Assembly: GCF_023091745.1 (NCBI RefSeq)
Contig: NC_068920.1
Location: forward strand, 117,083,622-117,147,621
Source of the DNA: Budorcas taxicolor
Taxonomy: Eukaryota; Chordata; Mammalia; Artiodactyla; Bovidae
Length of the DNA: 64,000 bases
Direction: 5' to 3'
Positions within the stretch are counted from its first letter, which is position 1. Each line of letters opens with the position of its first letter. The translations under genes were made by a program, and so were the position numbers. The notes under the pieces are model-generated. The model was not told the DNA's origin, did no database searches, and saw only the letters and a program-made list of their open reading frames with translations. Shown piece by piece: positions 54,781 through 64,000 of the stretch.

Positions 54781-56076
54781 TAAATCTGTTTTTTTGGATA
54801 ATATGGCTCATCTGAATGGGATCTGAGTGAATTCATTTGGTCCCTTTTAATATGATATTTCTATTTTAGCTGATTTCTGCAATTCATTTAATAAATGATA
54901 GGAGACAATTTCCCATAAGTAGCCCATATTTCTGCATGTCTTGCAAGCAAAGACATTGACAGTCTACAGCAGAGTAGCTATCTTTTTAACGACAGTTGCA
55001 TAATATACAAAGAGCTTTGGGAAATAAAGATCAAGTCTTCTAGAGGGCAGATATGTTTGCTGTCCAAGAAAATATAGTAACACCTTCTGGGACAGTAGTA
55101 GGGCATGTTTGCTTGAAACCTCTTGTAAAAGATTAAGACTTTAAATTCAATATTCTTTAGCTTGGAGAAGTCTGAATGATTTTCTAGGCAGCTTCTACCT
55201 AGAACCAACTGCTTCTCTTTCCTAGAAGCCCCTCAACATAAAATCATCACATTGAATTGGCCAGGAGAGATGAATGTGTTATCTTATTATTGATCTCCTA
55301 GAATGTAGGCAGAGATGGCTACCTGGAAAAAAACATAAAAATAAAAAATGTTAGGTACTGTGAGAAATAAAAGTGGAGGATGAATTCAATGTAAGGAACC
55401 CAAACTGGATACTATCTCTGAAAAATGCCTTCATAATTTTATTTTATTTTTAATCTTTTTTTCCTTCATAATTTTAAAAGGATAGTTTGTGTTTAAGTTT
55501 GATATTGATATTACCATGTATTATCTGGTCACTCTAGGCTGAATTATTATTTTGAATATTTTCTTAATTTATCATCTAGACTTTTCCAACTATAGAATTT
55601 TGTCATCTACAAAGAGTAATAATAGTTCAAAAGAGGAAGAAAATATATATACCTACCTTCTTTCTCTCTTTAAACTAGTAAAACCGAAACAACATTAAAC
55701 AATAGTGATTGAAATAGCCATTCTTGATTAATTCATCTTTAAATCGTGTTGTTTCCTGAGTCAATCAATTAAAAGTGCCTTCAATCCAAATAACAAGAAA
55801 ATTTTGGCAGCTTGATGAATTTAGTAAAATATTACATTTTTATTACAAATATTAAGAATAACAATGAAATAATAATGCATATTGAATAAGAGCTCCATAC
55901 TTGGTATGAAACCACATTATAAAACCACTTAAAATAAGTCATTTTGATAGTGGCACAGGAATAGACTTGATTTTTTAAGGATATTATAATGTGTGGTAAT
56001 TTTTATAGAAGAAATAAAAAACAAATATAAGAATTACTCATTTAAGTAATATTATAAGGTCAACTGGCCAACCCTA
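54781..56076. other. Unassigned AT-rich interval
   Basis: About 1.3 kb without coding potential. No confident repeat. Confidence 0.5.
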
Positions 56077-56086
56077 ATAATATTCC
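56077..56086. repeat. Left TSD of zinc-finger retrocopy
   Basis: ATAATATTCC, matched at 9 of 10 positions by ATAATATTTC at 58814-58823. Confidence 0.75.
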
Positions 56087-56117
56087 TTTTTTTTTTTTTT
56101 CAATTACAGTCCTTTCT

Positions 56118-56123
56118 TTTATT
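56118..56123 (-). promoter_or_regulatory. AATAAA polyadenylation signal of the retrocopy
   Basis: CCAATAAAAGAAAGGACTG on the minus strand, followed 17 bp later by the poly(A) tract. This is the expected spacing for a polyadenylated mRNA end. Confidence 0.85.
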
Positions 56124-57769
56124 GGAGTTTCAAATTTTAAAAACTGAAAGTAAAGCAATAATTCAGTGGTTCAGATAAAAGAAAAGCATCTTTACCTGAG
56201 TTACCCATCAGGCCTACTCTGACCTGCCCTAGCTCTTCCCAGAACAAGTTTCTGGGTATCTAAACAAAATGGTTTGCATGTCGACTCCATTAAAATTCAT
56301 CGATACTACAGGGGTCAACTAACTATGAGAACAGTTCTCATACCTATTAAATGTACACAGTCCACAGTGAGACCTCTATAGAGGTCTGCAAAATGCTCTC
56401 CAGAGTAGTTTCTTTGGGGCCCAATAAGGTAGAGATTTCCTGCAAGGATTTTTTTCCCCCAGACGTAGGGTTGTTTATAGGGTCTTTCACTTATACAAGT
56501 TCCCTGGTGTACAAGAACTGATCATTGACAGAAGTTTTTCTCATTCAGAGAATTCATAAGGTCCTTCATCAGATTTTTTTTGGAGGGAGGGGCTTGCAAA
56601 CCGAAGAAGGCTCTCCACTTAATGCTTTTGCCACATTCAAGGCAAATACACAAATTTTCACCTGTATGGCTTCTCTGATAGGTAATAAAGTCACAGTTAT
56701 GTTAAGAGACTTTTTTCACAACTGTTGGGGTTTCTTTCCAGTGGGGCTTTCTGACATCCAATGAGGCGTGCATACTGTCTGAAGCACTGTTTCACAGGGC
56801 ATTAAAAAAATATCCTCTGATCTGATTTATCTTGGAATGAGGAGAGGTGAGCACTGCTAGAGAGCTTTCTCACATTCACCGAACTTATGTTTCCCACCTA
56901 TATAAATCCTCTTGTGGGTGATCAGACATGAGCTTGGACTGAGGTTTTCCAAAAACTCAGAGCATCTGTAAGGTTTCTCACTGGAGTGATTGATACGGTT
57001 CTGTAAAGACAGCTCTCTGGTCAAACCGTTTCTCAAGTTCCTACAGCTACAGATTTTCCGGTCCCCAATAAAGTCTGAGCTCTGAGGAGAGTCTGAGATT
57101 TGCTTTGAGTTCTCCATCTTAAGTGAGTTCTCTTACATTGTAAACACATTCTTTTTTTTTTTTTTTTTAATGGTATAACAACTTCTTGCCTGGTCAAGAC
57201 ATCTGTGAGGCTTCTGATACATGGGGAGGGCTGAGCTCAAGACCTTTCTCAGCCACATTACAGAAATATGGTTTTTCACCAATGTGGATTGTCTGATTTT
57301 GAAGAAGGGCTGAGCTCTGATGAAAGCTTTTATCACAGACACTGTATTTATAATGCAGCTCCTCTGTCTGAGTTCTCATTTTCTGTTAGGCAACAAAGTC
57401 CATGCCTAAGAGGAAGCCACTCTCACATGCAGACCACTGATGTGGTTTCTCTTCCATGTGAATTCTTTGATGCACAATAAGGTCTGAACTACAGCTGAAG
57501 CTCTTCTCATATTCAAGGCATTTAAAAGTGTGAGTGTGAGTTGCCTGGTGCCTAATGAGGTTGGCACTCAGGGTAAAACTTCTCATACATTCCAAGCATT
57601 TATACGGCTTCTCACCTGTGTGGACTCTCTGGTGTACAATAAGGTCTGATTTCTGGCCAAAGCATTTCTCACAGGCACCACACTTATAGGGCTTCTCCCT
57701 AGTATGTACTCTTTTATGAACAATGAAGGCTGACCGATGTCGGTAACTTTTCTCACACTTATTACATTT

Positions 57770-58402
57770 TTAGGGTCTTTCACCAGTGTGAGTTCTCTGG
57801 TGGTTAATAAGATCGGATTTCCCACTAAAAGCTTTTTCACACTCCAGACACTTAAACGGTTTCTCACCCATGTGAGTTCTTCGGTGCCTTATGAAGTTTA
57901 TAGTTCGGCTGAAGCATTTATCACACTCACTACACAGATATGGTTTCTCGCCTGTATGGCTTCGCTGGTGGACAAGCAGATCAGAGCTCTGACCAAAATT
58001 CTTGCCACAGATATCACATGTATAGAATTTTTTACCTGCATGCGTTCTCTGGTGTCCTGAAAGGGCTGAGTGATGCCAAAAGCTCTTCTCACATTTGCTA
58101 CATTTATAAGGTTTCTCATAACTGTGGATCCTCTGATGTGAAATTAGATCTGAGCTTTGGATGAAGGTTTTCTCACGCATATCACATCTATAAGTTTTCT
58201 CCCCAGTGTGAGTTCTCTCACACATAATAAGAGCTAAGTTTTCACAAAAGTTTTGTTCACATTCAAGGCACTTGTATATCTGATCATCTATTTGAGTAAT
58301 CTCACGCACATGAATAAAAATCTTTTTACCCTTCTGAGGGCATACATGATATATTTTCCTTTTTTGAGTTCTCTGATTATATCTCTCTTCTGAAGTGTAC
58401 AT
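57770..58402 (-). pseudogene. Longest zinc-finger frame inside the retrocopy (210 codons)
   Basis: Starts MYTSEERYNQ with a stop codon just upstream. Fingers lie at about residues 45-65 (last His to Cys), 73-93 (second Cys to Arg), 101-121, 129-149, 157-177 and 185-205. The last four keep both Cys and both His residues. It ends HTGERP then TAA where the parent would have Tyr. Such fingers bind DNA, but no promoter, intron or effector domain is visible, so I treat it as non-functional. Past the stop the same frame stays open to 57386, which suggests moderate age. Confidence 0.82.
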
Positions 58403-58813
58403 TTTCTATGGCTCTCTCCTAGGGAGTTTTCCACTGGTCTTCCTGACCCATCATTTTCTGCATAGTCATTTTCTCGATAAGAACTTGAAAGATACATCTG
58501 TCTTAGGCCTTTCAGTCATGAGCAGTTTCTCTTTACAAGTTTCCAGCATTGCATGCACTCGTTCTTTATGTGGTATTTACAACCCATAACAAGAAAGACT
58601 CAAGACTGTCTTCCTTTTGGCTCCAAAAGGTCTCCAGTCCATAGTTATTAACAATACTCAATTCTTCCCTCTCCTGGGAGGCCAACGAGAGCCAGGAGCA
58701 TCCTTGTTTGTGCGGCTGGGCAAGGGTAGCTGGGGCGAGGGCATCCAGTGTGCGATTTAAGGGCCAACAAGGCCAGCTAGCTTCCCAAGCCCTTTCAGCC
58801 TGGCTGGGAAGCC

Positions 58814-59109
58814 ATAATATTTCAAAATTAATTATCTTTGACTGAAATATCTAATTTTCATCAACTTTTCTTTCAACTATTCTCCCATGAACACAGAATA
58901 AGGTTTTAAAGATGTTCAATTTTAGCATTGTTTGCAATAGAAAAACTGGGGCAGGAAAAAAGGCAGAGCACAAACCTTAAAAGAATGATTTAGCCATTGA
59001 AAGCAGAACATTAATTGGTTAGAATCAGGTAGGTCCAACACAGCAGATGATTGACTTCCACTAGACCTTGGGCTGCAGTATATACTCATTGCAATACATT
59101 AGTGAGCTA
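58814..59109. other. Interval after retrocopy, mostly unassigned
   Basis: It opens with the right TSD (58814-58823). GATGTTCAATTTTAGCATTGTTTGCAATAGAAAAACTGGGG near 58910 is weakly L1 ORF2-like. Otherwise nothing is recognised. Confidence 0.45.
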
Positions 59110-59730
59110 TCTGACATACTCACCAAGGCCAACCTTAAAAGGTCAAAAAGTGGGTGGTGGCCCAGTTCCTGGAAATCCCTGACGATTCCCTAAAATAGTT
59201 GGAATAATCCTCCTACTCATTAGCCTATGAAATGACAGCTCATGAAAAATAATCACCACATATTTGGGGGATTCTAAAGGAGATCAGCCCTGGGTGTTCT
59301 TTGAAAGGAATGATACTAAAGCTGAAACTCCAATACTTTGGCCACCTCATGAGAAGAGTTGACTCATTGAGGAAAGACTGATGCTGAGAGGGATTAGGGG
59401 CAGGAGGAAAAGGGGACAACAGAGGATGAGATGGCTGGATGGCATCACTGACTCGATGGACGTGAGTCTGAGTGAACTCTGGGAGTTGGTGATGGACAGG
59501 GAGGCCTGGCGTGCTGCGATTCATGAGGTCACAAAGAGTTGGACACGACTGAGTGACTGAACTGAACTAAGCTGAACTGACTTCTTCAATGACCCACAAT
59601 CTGAGGAGTGCATATCTCCCTGAATAAAGCACCTTTCACTTTATTATGTCTTGCTCTTGAATTCTTCTCTGTGAGAAGTCAAGAATCCCCACTTGGCCAC
59701 CATCCCAGGGACTTACCTGAGTTCTAAGAT
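59110..59730 (+). mobile_element. ERV LTR, family A, plus orientation, interrupted
   Basis: CCCAGTTCCTGGAAATCCCTGACGATTCCCTAAAATAGTTGGAATAATCC is U3-like. After the BovB at 59270-59580, CCCTGAATAAAGCACCTTTCACTTTATTATGTCTTGCTC gives the AATAAA signal and R region, then a U5-like GAGAAGTCAAGAATCCCCACTTGGCCACC. The sequence at 63690-64000 is the same family on the minus strand. No retroviral internal genes are seen. Outer borders are approximate. Confidence 0.75.
59270..59580 (+). mobile_element. BovB 3' tail inside LTR A
   Basis: ATTCTAAAGGAGATCAGCCCTGGGTGTTCTTTGAAAGG to the GACTGAACTGAACTAAGCTGAACTGA tail, plus orientation. The LTR sequence continues on both sides. A small deletion changes AAGACTCTGATGCTGGG to AAGACTGATGCTGAG. 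Confidence 0.9.
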
Positions 59731-59834
59731 GCGACCATTCTTTTTCACCTCACTCTATTTCATGCAACAAAATCTAAACAAATAACTAGAAATTAACCTA
59801 AATAATCATGAATAATTTAACTTCTGTACTCAGT

Positions 59835-61166
59835 ATCAGTTCAGTTGATCAGTCCTATCCGACTCAACTCCCAGAGTCTACACAAACCCATGTCCATTGA
59901 GTCGATCATGCTATCCAACCATCTCATTCTCTATCATCCCCTTCTCCTCCCGCCCTCAATATTTCCCAGCATCAGGGTCTTTTCAAATGAGTCACCTCTT
60001 CGCATCAGCTGGCCAAAATATTGGAGTTTCAGCTTCAACATCAGGCCTTCCAATGAACACACAGGACTGATCTTTAGAATGGACTGGTTGGATCTCCTTG
60101 CAGTCCAAGGGAATCTCAAGAGTCTTCTCCAACACCACAGGTCAAAAGCATCAATTCTTTGGTGTTCAGCTTTCTTTCGAGTCCAACTCTCACATCCATA
60201 CATGACCACTGGAAAAACCATAGCCTTGATTAGAAGGACATTTGTTGACAAAGTAGTGTCTCTGCTTTTTATTATGCTGTCTAGGTTGGTCATAATGTTC
60301 CTTCCAAGGAGTAAGCGTCTTTTAATTTCATGGCTGCAATCACCATCTGCAGTGATTTTGGAGGCCCCCCCCCCAAAAAAAAATGTCTCACTGTTTCCAC
60401 TGTTCCCCCATCTATTTGCCATGAAGGGATGGGAACAGATGCCATGATTAGCTTACTGACTGTCGAGCTTTAAGCCAACTTTTTCACTGTCCTCTTTCAC
60501 TTTCATCAAGAAGCTCTTTAGTTCTTCTTCACTTTCTGCCATAAGGGTGGTGTCATCTGCATATCTGAGGCTATTGAGCTTTCTCCCAGCAAACTTGATT
60601 CCAGCTTGTGCTTCATCCAGCCCAGCATTTCTCATGATGTACTCTGCATATAAGTTAAATAAGCAGCGTGACAATATACAGCCTTGGCATACTCCTTTTC
60701 CTATTTGGAACCAGTCTGTTGTTCCATGTCCAGTTCTAACTGTTGCTTCCTGACCTGCAAATAGGTTTCTCAAGAGGCAGGTCAGGTGGTCTGGTATTCT
60801 CATCTCATTCAGAATTTTCCAGAGTTTATTGTGATCCACATAGTCAAAGGCTTTGTCATAGTCAATAAAGAAGAAATAGATATTTTCTTGGAACGCTCTT
60901 GTTTTTTCAATGATCCAGCAAATGTTGACAACATGATCTCTGGTTCCTCTGCCTTTTCTAAAACCAGCTTGAAGATCTGGAAGTTCACAGTTCAGGTATT
61001 GCTGAAGCCTGGCTTGGAGAATGTTGAGCATTACTCTACTAGCTTGTGAGATGAGTGTAATTGTGCAGTAGTAATTTGAGCATTCTTTGGCATTGCCCTT
61101 CTTTGGGATTGGAATGAAAACTGACCTTTTACAGTCCTGTGGCCACTCTTGAATTTTTCCAATTTT
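59835..61166 (-). mobile_element. BovB LINE, 5'-truncated, antisense
   Basis: From TCAGTTCAGTTGATCAGTCC to the ORF2 reverse transcriptase start (CACAGGACTGTAAAAGGTCAG on the minus strand, breaking near TTTTCC at 61160). The 3' UTR has an internal deletion near 59867. It lies between the two plus-strand LTRs A and B. No clear TSD. Confidence 0.9.
59934..61031 (-). pseudogene. BovB ORF2 remnant: reverse transcriptase and C-terminus
   Basis: Frame 60453-61031 (192 codons) holds RKGRGTRDHVVNICWIIEKT, FFIDYDKAFDYVDHNKLWKI, LFAGQEATVRTGHGTTDWF, GVCQGCILSRCLFNLY and an intact NSLRYADDTTLMAE. Frame 59934-60422 holds CESWTRKKAEHQRIDAFDL and CWRRLLRFPWTA. A C/A run near 60364-60383 and indels separate the frames. 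Confidence 0.87.
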
Positions 61167-61789
61167 CTACAGCCCTCTTCCCCCGAATCCTCTTTATTTC
61201 CTCTCTGAAATACCTAAATAACAGTATCTGATGCATGCTTCCTGAGTTACTTCAAAAGTGTTCCACCCTGCCAAATGGCAAATGTTAACTATCAGATGAC
61301 CATGAGCACTAGACCTGAGAATTGATAATATTACCCACTGTGGCATTGCCCTATAACATTACCATCAAACTTTCAGAGAATTGGGCACCAGGTATTACAA
61401 CACCCTGTGACTCCCCTCCCTCACTTTGTTTTAAAAATGTCTCTGTGGGTTTACATGTGTTCCCCATCCTGAACCCCCCCATCTCCCTCTCCATCCCAAG
61501 TAAACCCATGGCTGATTCATATCAGTGTACTGCAAAAACCAATAAAATATTGTAAAGTAATTAGCCTCCAACTAAACTAAATAAATTTTTAAAAAATAAA
61601 AAAAATAAAAATATCTCTGTGAATCCCATCAATGACCTTGGGTTTTTTGAGCATGAGTGGTTCCAGACTTCTCTTCTGGTGCCTTACAATAAATGCTGCA
61701 CTTTCCTTAACCTCAACCTGGTGTGAGGATCTGATCTTTATGCACACAGGTGAAATGGCCTCCAAGTTTGGTTTGGTAACAGTTCCAAG
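61167..61789 (+). mobile_element. ERV LTR, family B, plus orientation, interrupted
   Basis: CCTCTCTGAAATACCTAAATAACAG, GTTAACTATCAGATGACCATGAGCACTAGACC and GCATTGCCCTATAACATTACCATCAAAC are U3-like. TTACAATAAATGCTGCACTTTCC carries AATAAA, and the U5-like end is CCTCCAAGTTTGGTTTGGTAACA. The same blocks in the same order occur at 62925-63440 on the opposite strand. A young L1 tail sits inside it. Confidence 0.72.
61448..61608 (+). mobile_element. Young L1 3' end inside LTR B, 13-bp TSD
   Basis: GGCTGATTCATATCAGTGTACTGCAAAAACCAATAAAATATTGTAAAGTAATTAGCC plus an A-rich tail. AAATGTCTCTGTG (61435-61447) and AAATATCTCTGTG (61609-61621) differ at one position. Confidence 0.9.
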
Positions 61790-62467
61790 AAGGTTTAACA
61801 ACAACCAGAAAAAAAAAAAAAAAAAAAAAAGATTAAAAAAGCAAATAAAATGCTGTACCAGTGACCATGGATCAGATTACAGGCTTTGCTAAGGACCTCC
61901 ACATACATAGGTTTTTTTTTTTCCTGAGAAGCAACTTCAACCTTGGAAAAGTGGAGGAGATATGTTTCAGAAACCCTCTCACATTTCCAGGTTTGTAGGT
62001 AAGGACTGTAGTCAATCATCAGCCATAGTTTACAGGAGCAGCAGGCTGTTCAGACTCTCCTTACGATGCCATCAGCTACATTTACAGAGCTACTTGTAGG
62101 TCATAAGCACAGCATGTGGAGATAGCAGGCAGGAAGACAGGGCATGAGAAGACTGCCTCTAATAGGGCAAGCGACAGGAAGGACAGAGGAGCAAATCCAG
62201 CCAGTAGCTAGCAGAGTGATTAGTCTAAGGAAAAAACTGTATAGAAAGCAGTGGTTTCATAAAACACAAAGGGGAAAAAAAATAGAGATAAATTTGTCTT
62301 GAGCTACCAATGGCTCTGGCACCCTTCCCAATTAATCTAATTCATTGCTCAACTAGCGACATAAATTTACATCAACCAGACCTACAGTTTAAGCTCTAAA
62401 GTGACTTTCTAACACAATTCATGTGGACTGTTACTGGTCAAGGAGAGGTCACACATTGGGGGCTTTT
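61790..62467. other. Spacer with poly(A) tract, unassigned
   Basis: An A-run at about 61810-61830 follows the LTR B end. The rest, including GAAGACAGGGCATGAGAAGACTGCC near 62135, is not recognised. Confidence 0.5.
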
Positions 62468-62678
62468 GAGTGAGTGAAAGTGGCTCAATTGTGTCCGACT
62501 TCTTTGCCACCCCATGGACTATAGCCAGGCAGGCTCCTCTGTCCATGGGGTTTTCCATGGAATAATACTGGAGTGGGTTGCCATTTCCTTCTCCAGGGGA
62601 TCTTCCCAACTCAGGAATGGAACTCATGTCTCCTGCATTACAGGTGGATTCTTTCCCACTGAGCTACCAGGGAAGCCC
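62468..62678 (-). mobile_element. Bov-tA SINE, antisense
   Basis: GAGTGAGTGAAAGTGGCTCAATTGTGTCCGAC tail to GAGCTACCAGGGAAGCCCC head. TGGGGGCTTT before it and TGGGGGTTTC after it look like a short TSD. Confidence 0.9.
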
Positions 62679-62731
62679 CCTGGGGGTTTCCAGGAGAATG
62701 AAAAAATATCTAGATGCCACATGTGCCAGTT

Positions 62732-62767
62732 TAAAAAAAAAAAAAAAAAAGAAGAAGAAGAAGAAGA
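62732..62767 (+). repeat. A18 followed by (GAA)n
   Basis: A pure A-run followed by about six GAA units. Confidence 0.92.
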
Positions 62768-62924
62768 CAGTGAATCATATCTTCAAGCTAATTTTGTGCT
62801 TAAAAGAAAAATTTAAGAGAAAAAAAATAAGCATGTTCTATAAATAAAAAAAATAACAAAGCAAAATTCATAAAGTATCAGCTTTGTAATAATTTTCAAA
62901 CAATTGTTTTTAAAAAATTGAATG
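62768..62924. other. AT-rich spacer
   Basis: Nothing recognised. Confidence 0.5.
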
Positions 62925-63440
62925 GTACCAGACAGTAGTGATACCAAGCCAAACTTGGGTCCTCTCACCTACAAGCTGTAAAGTCAACCGACTAACACTG
63001 AATTATAGTGAAGGAACACTGAATTATTAGTGCGGGGCACCAAGCAAGGAATCCAGGGAAATTAGCGCACAAAAGCACCTGATGGGTTTCAGGAGAGCAT
63101 TTTTTTAAAGATCAAGTGCGGTGGGGTTTGTTCACAGGGTAGGGAATCAGCTTGTGCACAATTCTGATTATTTGATGGTGAGGTAATAGGGCTGTGTCAC
63201 AGAGGTTAACACTATCAATCCTCAGACACCAGTATGTCTGATGCCCATGGTCATCTAGCAGTTAACTTCTTCCTTTTGTGTGGGCTTTAACATCTGTAAA
63301 ACAGTTCAGGATTTGTGCATCAGATCTAGGTATTTCAGAGAGGAGTTAAAGCAGAGAATTTAGGGAAAGGGGTCTGTCATAGGTAAAGCCCATAGGGTCC
63401 TGTTAGGTTACAGAATATATTTAAACTTATATGAAATGGA
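62925..63440 (-). mobile_element. ERV LTR, family B, minus orientation
   Basis: On the minus strand: CCTCTCTGAAATACCTAGATC, GTTAACTGCTAGATGACCATGGGCATCAGAC, GAGGATTGATAGTGTTAACCTCTG, CAGCCCTATTACCTCACCATCAAA, then CCCAAGTTTGGCTTGGTATCA at the end. These are the same blocks in the same order as 61167-61789. Its AATAAA site is mutated (ACTAATAATTCAG). Borders are approximate. Confidence 0.72.
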
Positions 63441-63689
63441 TACAGCACTGCTTGGAGAAAACACAAAGACTAAAATAATTTTTCTTTTCAGTCAAGAAAA
63501 TAAAAATAAAGAAATTAAGCATTCAGTGTAAGATAGATAAGAAAGATACATGAAATAAATGGATTAATAAAACAGGAAATAAAATATTTGGGAATCTAAA
63601 AACAAAAGTGCAACCTTGTAACTCATATAGGAATTTGAACCTACGTGCCTGGGATTCAAACCAGGATAAAACCCATGGTCTCCCAACAG
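63441..63689. other. AT-rich spacer between LTRs
   Basis: No homology seen with the interval between the two plus-strand LTRs at 59731-59834. Confidence 0.5.
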
Positions 63690-64000
63690 ACGTCACACCT
63701 GGTTTCAGGATTTAATGATGCCCAGGTACTTGATGTCTCACTGCAGAAAAAAATCAGTCAGAAACAAAGTGACAGGTAAGCAGTGGAATTATTTAGAGAG
63801 AAATACACTCCATAAACCCAATGTCAGTCATCTCAGAAGGAGAGAGAGTGACCCCCAAATATGGAGTGGTTTATTTTTGTATGCTGAGTAATTTCATAAG
63901 CTAATGAATGGGAGGATCATTCCAACTATTTTAGGGAAGGGTGGGGATTTCCAGGAATTAGGACACAGCCAATTTTTGGCCTTTGATGATTGGCCTCAGA
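63690..64000 (-). mobile_element. ERV LTR, family A, minus orientation (runs off window)
   Basis: On the minus strand: GGCCAATCATCAAAGGCC, TTCCTGGAAATCCCCACCCTTCCCTAAAATAGTTGGAATGATCC, CATTAGCTTATGAAATTACTCAGCATACAAAAATAAACCACTCCATATTTGGGGG, then GGAGTGTATTTCTCTCTAAATAATTCC. It aligns with LTR A at 59124-59269 and 59585-59640 and continues past the window end. Confidence 0.72.

Larger units (their letters stand above)
56087..58813 (-). pseudogene. Processed pseudogene of a C2H2 zinc-finger mRNA
   Basis: A 2.7-kb intron-less unit on the minus strand. Its poly(A) tract is the T14 at 56087-56100, with AATAAA (56118-56123) 17 bp upstream on the transcript, and a near-perfect 10-bp TSD flanks it. 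A GC-rich 5' segment (58620-58813) looks like a 5' UTR. Fingers run from 58268 downwards. The first two are degenerate, then four good CX2C...HX3H fingers lie in 57770-58402. After an in-frame TAA at about 57770 three more good fingers continue in the same frame to 57539, then increasingly decayed ones to about 56860. An A18 tract (57151-57168) interrupts the array. Linkers read HTGEKPY. I see no KRAB or SCAN domain. I cannot name the parent gene. Confidence 0.85.

Noticed and set aside
58403..58813. KRAB or SCAN domain upstream of the fingers
   Set aside because: Translating the segment before the finger frame gave short pieces with stops and no recognisable KRAB or SCAN motifs.
59610..61720. 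Complete provirus between LTR A and LTR B
   Set aside because: The two LTRs belong to different families, and the space between them is BovB, with no retroviral gene motifs.

Overview
The window is AT-rich, intron-less-looking nuclear DNA of a ruminant, most likely a bovid. The evidence is the repeat content: BovB (RTE-type) LINEs, tRNA-Glu-derived Bov-tA SINEs and a Bov-A2 SINE with its (AGC)n tail, a CHR-type cetartiodactyl SINE, cattle-type L1 3' ends and ruminant endogenous retroviral (ERV) LTRs. I find no intact protein-coding gene, rRNA, functional tRNA or CRISPR. Almost every long reading frame is a piece of BovB ORF2 or its antisense shadow. No previously undescribed functional system is supported; what is unusual is the architecture of the insertions. 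All family names come from recognition by eye, not from a library search.

Layout. 0-8 kb: Bov-A2/Bov-tA SINEs, a MIR, an old antisense L1 and a small BovB tail. 8-12 kb: a ~750-bp non-BovB segment occurs twice in direct orientation (8016-8766 and 11231-11983), with two BovB tails between the copies. 12.8-16.6 kb: one BovB insertion with an 11-bp target-site duplication (TSD), a 5' inversion typical of twin priming, its 5' UTR present, and a later BovB tail nested in it. 17-25 kb: an old plus-strand L1 split by a 1.5-kb BovB (21645-23191) and apparently by a ~0.95-kb unidentified insertion. 25-31 kb: Bov-tA, BovB and CHR, then two BovB copies forming an inverted pair (27852-29295 minus, 29400-31044 plus). 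31137-31876: a solo ERV LTR with a 6-bp TSD. 32-36 kb: a nearly full-length but dead BovB inserted in an ancient L1 3' UTR. 43-47 kb: one antisense L1 ORF2 remnant broken by two BovB copies about 70 bp apart. 48-53 kb: a BovB with a 14-bp TSD and a Bov-A2 piece inside it, a long antisense L1 tail, and a plus-strand L1 tail carrying a Bov-tA.

56.1-58.8 kb: a processed pseudogene of a multi-finger C2H2 zinc-finger mRNA on the minus strand, with a poly(A) tract, an AATAAA signal 17 bp before it, a GC-rich 5' end and a near-perfect 10-bp TSD. 59.1-64.0 kb: four LTRs of two families arranged A(+) B(+) ... B(-) A(-), an imperfect inverted arrangement interrupted by BovB and L1 insertions.

Nothing here forms an operon or pathway. 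The window records successive retrotransposition: old L1, MIR and MER5 at the base, then ERVs, BovB, SINEs and young L1 tails. TSDs and host elements that resume on both sides of an insertion give the relative order.
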